Assembly (NCBI RefSeq): GCF_003265705.1
Contig: NW_020312785.1
Span: forward strand, 20,756,117-20,820,116
Length of the DNA stretch: 64,000 nt
Reading direction: 5' to 3'
DNA from: Callorhinus ursinus
Taxonomy: Eukaryota; Chordata; Mammalia; Carnivora; Otariidae
This document shows, piece by piece, positions 59,903 through 64,000 of the stretch (position 1 is the first letter of the stretch; every line of letters begins with the position of its first letter). The position numbers and the translations under genes are program-made. The notes beneath the pieces are model-generated. The model was given only the letters and a program-made list of their open reading frames with translations, did no database searches and had not been told where the DNA came from.

Positions 59903-60791
59903 GATAATAAGTAACAAATTTAAAATTCATGATGAACAGATTTTTGTGCCTTTGTAAAAGCAGATGACTTTGTTTTAAATTTCCTTTTAAAAAAATTCTT
60001 GAATGTGTCCTTGAATAACCTTAAAATATCACCTAGAAATTCAAATTATTTCTTGTTTCTTTTCAGTTGGATATTTGAGTTAATCAAATTCTAGAAATGT
60101 TTGAGTTTTATATTCAAATGCAGAATCTAAATGATATTAATATACAATTTATTATATTTTTCTTATTTAGATGTTTCTTGATAGGCATTTTATATTTGTG
60201 TAATGTATGATAGTGGCATCTTAATTTAGAAGTCAGAGAAACTTGAAGTCTAGGCCCCTAACTTTGTGTCATTTATAGTTTACATCATTTTAGTATCATA
60301 GTTTATACTCTAAACTCATGTGGCAGACTTTCTAAGATTATTGATTTGATTAGTAGTTAGGAATTACCTAAATCTTTAGTTGGGAAAACTCTGATGTAAT
60401 TACTATGTATGTTTCTGTCTCTGTTGACTGAAGTAGAACAGCAGGCCCTTTAGATATTAATGACAGTAAATAGAAAATAAGGAAATTAAAGATTTCAGTT
60501 ATTCTCAAAATCATTTGTAACCCATGCAAACTCTTAGCGTGCCCTCTCATTTTCCTTGAAACCCCACATGCCTAGGGAATTGTTGATTTTTCAGTAATTT
60601 CATATATGTATGTTTTATTCAAATGATAAATTCCCTTCCCTTCTCTACTAGATATTCTGATATGTGCCTCTTAGAGAGCCCATCTCACACTCCTCAACAT
60701 GAAAATTATTACATGATTACATCTGCCTTCAAAAAAGGAAAAACATTCCGAAAAACCGAGATTATCAGATGTTTTAAACATTTTTAAGTGG

Positions 60792-61057
60792 AGGGATGTC
60801 TGGGTGGCTCAGTTGGTTAAGCTGCCAGCCAGCCCTTGATTTTGGCTCAGGTTGTGATCTCAGGGTCCTGGGATCAGCCCCGTGTGGAGCCCCAAGTTGA
60901 GCCCATATCAAGTCTCACATGGGGCTCCGTGCTCTGTGGGGAGTCTGCTTGAGTATTCTCTATTTCTCTCTCTCTCACTCTCTCTCGCTCGCGCTCTCCC
61001 TCTACCCCTCCCACCTGGCTCACGCTCTCTCTCTCTCTCTCTCAAATATTTAAAAAA
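60792..61057 (+). mobile_element. Old, long CAN-SINE variant
   Basis: 'gggatgtctgggtggctcag' head with an internal extension ('ccagccagcccttgattttg', 'cacatggggctccgtgctct') not seen in the younger copies, then a CT-rich tract and A-tail. Probably an ancestral SINEC subfamily. Confidence 0.85.
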
Positions 61058-61215
61058 AAATTTTTTTAACGGGATAAAAGGGGAATGGAGAGGTAGCTGA
61101 ACAAACTATGTACAGATATGTATCTATTTGCATATATATTCAAATTATATCCATATATATTCTTATTACAGTTTCTGATTCTTATTAAGTGCTTAAATGG
61201 TAGTTGTAGTTGCAA

Positions 61216-61519
61216 GGGTCAGCAAATATTTCTGTAACGGGCCAGATGGTCAACATTTTAGGCTTTGAGGGGCATACAGTCTCTGCTGTATCTATTCAGC
61301 TCTGTCATTGTAATATGGAAGCTGCTATAGATAATTCGTAAACTAATGAGCATGGTTGTGTTCTAATAAAATTTATTTTAGACAACATTTGAATTCATTA
61401 CAATTTTCACATGTCACAAAATATTATTATCTTAATTCTTTTCAACCATTTAGAAATGTAAAAACCTGCCTGATCTTGCCAGCCAGATTTGGCCCTTAGG
61501 CCATAGTTTGCCAACTCTC
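61216..61519 (+). repeat. Non-autonomous DNA transposon (MER/hAT-like)
   Basis: 'gggtcagcaaatatttctgt', 'gggccagatggtcaacattt', 'atttggcccttaggccatag' and 'tttgccaactctc'. The ends are roughly inverted to each other. A partial copy is at 10955-11060. Confidence 0.65.
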
Positions 61520-61649
61520 ATATTCCAGTAACTTGGAAGAGATATTAAAAATAGATTAATTCTTCTTTCTCATTTTACAGTTGAGGACAGTGAAATTCAG
61601 AAAAATTGAGTCACTTTTTTAAGATGATAAAACTTATAATATGCAATAT

Positions 61650-61778
61650 AAAATTCTCGGGAATCTTGTTTAAAGTACAGATTCTTATCCCCAGGCTGGA
61701 AGTGAAGCCCAAGATTCTGCAATTCTGATAAGCTCCCAGGTGATGCCTATGGGTATGTGGGACTACACTTTGAGTAGG
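61650..61778 (+). repeat. MER5A-like hAT MITE
   Basis: 'agattctgcaattctgataa', 'gctcccaggtgatgcctatg' and 'ggactacactttgagtagg' match the MER5A right half. Confidence 0.65.
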
Positions 61779-62089
61779 GAGAGTGTAGAAATTTGTAGAA
61801 CCTTACTTAGTAGGCTTTGTAGGGCAATGATCTTTCCAAAATCTATGGCACTTTGAGCTCATTGACTCAACAAATTCATCACTATTTTTCTCTACATTGT
61901 GTAAAAATTTATATATTTGTATAAAAATTTTGTAAAAATTGTATAAATTTGTATTAAAAAATCTTTCAGATGTGACTAGTAATTTATTTCTACTGATTTG
62001 CTAAAATCACATGCCTACAAGCAACTTTAATTTATTGTACAAAAGTTTCTTTAAGGGTGACTTGCAAGAACATGAAATTTGCATTTAAA

Positions 62090-62430
62090 AGACCCAGATT
62101 TAAGTCCTGAAGGGTTGTTATCTCAAGGCAGAGTCACTTAACCTCTGTGATCCTCAGTTTCCTCATTTTATTTATTTATTTATTTATTTTAAAGATTTTA
62201 TTTATTCATTTGTGAGAGAGGCAGAGGGAGAGGCAGAGGGAGAGGGAGAAGCAGACTCCCTGCTGAGCAAGGAGCCGGATGTGGGACTCGATCCCAGGAC
62301 CCTGGGATCATGACCTAAGCTGAAGGCAGCTGCTTAACCATCTGAGCCACCCAGGCGCCCAGTTTCCTCATTTTAAAATGGAAGTAAAAGTCGTAATACT
62401 GTCTCACTGCATTGCAAAGCTCAAAGGAGG
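62090..62430 (+). repeat. MIR split by a CAN-SINE
   Basis: 'agacccagatttaagtcctg', 'gagtcacttaacctctgtga' and 'tcctcagtttcctcatttta' resume after the SINE as 'aaaatggaagtaaaagtcg'. Confidence 0.75.
62171..62359 (-). mobile_element. CAN-SINE nested in MIR
   Basis: Reverse copy with perfect 16-bp TSD 'cagtttcctcatttta' at 62155-62170 and 62360-62375. The TSD is MIR sequence. Confidence 0.95.
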
Positions 62431-62559
62431 TAACATAAATGTGTGATTTGGTCAATTATAAATTAGGATAGAATAATCCACTGTGTTTTATTCCATGTAC
62501 ATTTTCTCTGTAATTGTCTCAGATTAATTTCCAGGTGTAGGACTTCACACTATAGAGTT

Positions 62560-62740
62560 GTGGTAGACCTGTATAGACTATGGGTATCAGAATCCCCTGG
62601 GGTATGTATTTTAAAATGCAGATTTACCTACCAAATCAGAATCTCTGGGGATGGCACCAGGAAACTACATTTTGAACAAACTTTCTCAGTCATTTTTACC
62701 CTCATTTTTAAACCCATGCTTGAGAATTCTTGATGTAAAG
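62560..62740 (+). repeat. MER5A-like hAT MITE
   Basis: 'tatcagaatcccctggggta', 'aaatcagaatctctggggat' and 'cccatgcttgagaattcttg' match MER5A order. Confidence 0.65.
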
Positions 62741-63530
62741 ACTTAATCAGACATCTATTTTATTTTGTGTAGTCAGCTTCATTTTTCCACTACTTTCCAA
62801 ACATTTGCACGGTTGGAAGAGTTACTGATGGAATATATGGGTTACTTATGACCTGTTAAATAGTATATATTTTCTAAATGTGCTTTGATTGTTTCAAAAC
62901 TAGAAAATTAAAGACACTTTTACCTCTTATTTTGCCTTCTGCCCCTAGCCTTCAGAGATTAAAGTTCTATCTACAGTTTTGTGTCTTAACTGACTCTATG
63001 GCCATATAAACCTCTGTTTTTGTAGGCATAAGGTCAGTATTGTTTCTTACCTGACATTTCGCTGGCCCCAAAGGTCTTCATTCTTTCTATTACACATGGA
63101 TATAATGGAGCTAATGAACTTGGTTGCTCAACTGTTTGCATAATAACTTGTGCCATGAGTATGGTTATGCTTTTCAGATGTCACTCATAAATGTTCCGTT
63201 GCTTCTAATTGTATGATCTTTCTTCATATATAAAATGAGGGAAAGGATAGCAAATATAAAGTAGCACAGTGCCCGACATGGAGTGAGTGCTAAATAAGCA
63301 TTAAGCATTATTACTATCATTGCTGGTATTGTTATCGCTGTTAACATATGTATTGTTTTCAGAAATGGGGAAAAAGAAGAGGTTTTCATGGAGTCTTTTG
63401 AAGATGAGAGTGGGGTGTCAGAGGAAGTAGGGTTAAACCTTTCCAGGATGTGTTAGGATTGTTAGCTTTTTATGGTTGGGTTTTGAGGCTCCTCTGTATT
63501 GACTTGGTCAATATTCAAAGTTGCAAGGCA

Positions 63531-63731
63531 AGGGGCACTGGGGTGACTCAGTGGGTTAAGCGTCTGCCTTCAGTTCAGGTCGTGATCCCGGGGTTCTGGA
63601 ATCAAGCCCCATGTCAGGCTCCCTGCTTGGGGCGGGATCTGCTTCTGCCTCTCCCTCTGCCCCTCCCCCTGCTTGTGTTCTCTCTCTCTCTCTCAAATAA
63701 ATAAAATCTTAAAAAAAAAAACAAAAAAACG
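63531..63731 (+). mobile_element. CAN-SINE
   Basis: Forward copy with perfect TSD 'aaagttgcaaggca' at 63517-63530 and 63732-63745. Confidence 0.94.
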
Positions 63732-64000
63732 AAAGTTGCAAGGCAGACTAATTTGTCTTAGTAGCTTACCAAGTGTGAAATTGGGTTTGAAACCAAAGAA
63801 TGTTAGAATAATACAAGTCATGGGGACTACTTGTTTCAGCTCCTTCCGTTTAAAGAAGCCGCAGCTCAGGGGGAAATTTGCTCAGAGTAACGAGATGTTT
63901 GAGGAGGCCAGAGGCACGTGTGTCTCAGCTGTCCGTGTCCAGGGCACTATCCATGCCTCTGGACACTGTCCATTTGCTCCCCTTGTCCTCTTCACAGCCA

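Larger units (their letters stand above)
59278..64000 (+). other. LIPI: LIPI intron 1 (partial), repeat-bearing
   Basis: No LIPI exon 2 signature, such as the lipase 'WLIHGY' region, was seen. Contents are the repeats listed separately plus AT-rich unassigned DNA. Confidence 0.6.

Noticed and set aside
63450..63704. 84-residue plus-strand frame with 'VTQWVKRLPSVQVVIPGFWN'
   Set aside because: This is the standard translation of a CAN-SINE body; the same peptide recurs at other SINE copies.
59278..64000. LIPI exon 2 or later catalytic exons
   Set aside because: No lipase motif or matching splice-flanked frame was found before the window ends.
1..64000. CRISPR arrays, bacterial operons, phage or plasmid features
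   Set aside because: Split genes, SINE/LINE content and a CpG island show mammalian nuclear DNA; no regularly spaced repeat-spacer array is present.

Overview
This window is mammalian nuclear DNA from a caniform carnivoran. The main evidence is 28 tRNA-Lys-derived CAN-SINEs (head 'gcgcctgggtggctcag', tail 'aaataaataaaatctt' plus poly(A)), most with clear target-site duplications (TSDs). Their sub-type (CT-rich 3' part with 'cccctgcttgtgttccct' or 'catgaataaataaataaaa') resembles bear and pinniped copies more than mustelid ones, and the dog-specific SINEC_Cf head is absent. A seal, sea lion or bear is my inference; the species cannot be fixed by eye.

Two protein-coding genes are present, head to head. 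RBM11 (minus strand) is complete for coding sequence in five exons between 53599 and 42575. All splice junctions fit GT-AG, and the predicted 238-residue RRM protein matches RBM11 closely. Its first exon lies in a CpG island (about 53390-53810). About 5.6 kb upstream, on the plus strand, the first coding exon of LIPI (59232-59277, signal peptide) is present; the rest of LIPI lies past the right edge. The gene pair and its orientation match human 21q11.2, so this is conserved synteny.

Layout: 1-1260 is a decayed hAT-type transposase (minus strand) split by a SINE. 1.3-41.8 kb is intergenic sequence downstream of RBM11: SINEs, MIR, L2, a 5'-truncated L1, LTR-like fragments, simple repeats and two 100-N assembly gaps (13155-13254 and 28567-28666). 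41.8-53.6 kb is RBM11. 53.6-59.2 kb is the RBM11-LIPI spacer. 59.3-64 kb is LIPI intron 1. Nearly all other open reading frames lie inside repeats or are short chance frames.

No new biological system is evident. The best second looks are the hAT transposase fossil, a perfect 40-bp inverted repeat around the gapped pyrimidine tract, two double SINE insertions at single target sites, a poly(A)-only insertion with a 14-bp TSD, and a 10-kb CAN-SINE-free stretch over the 3' half of RBM11.
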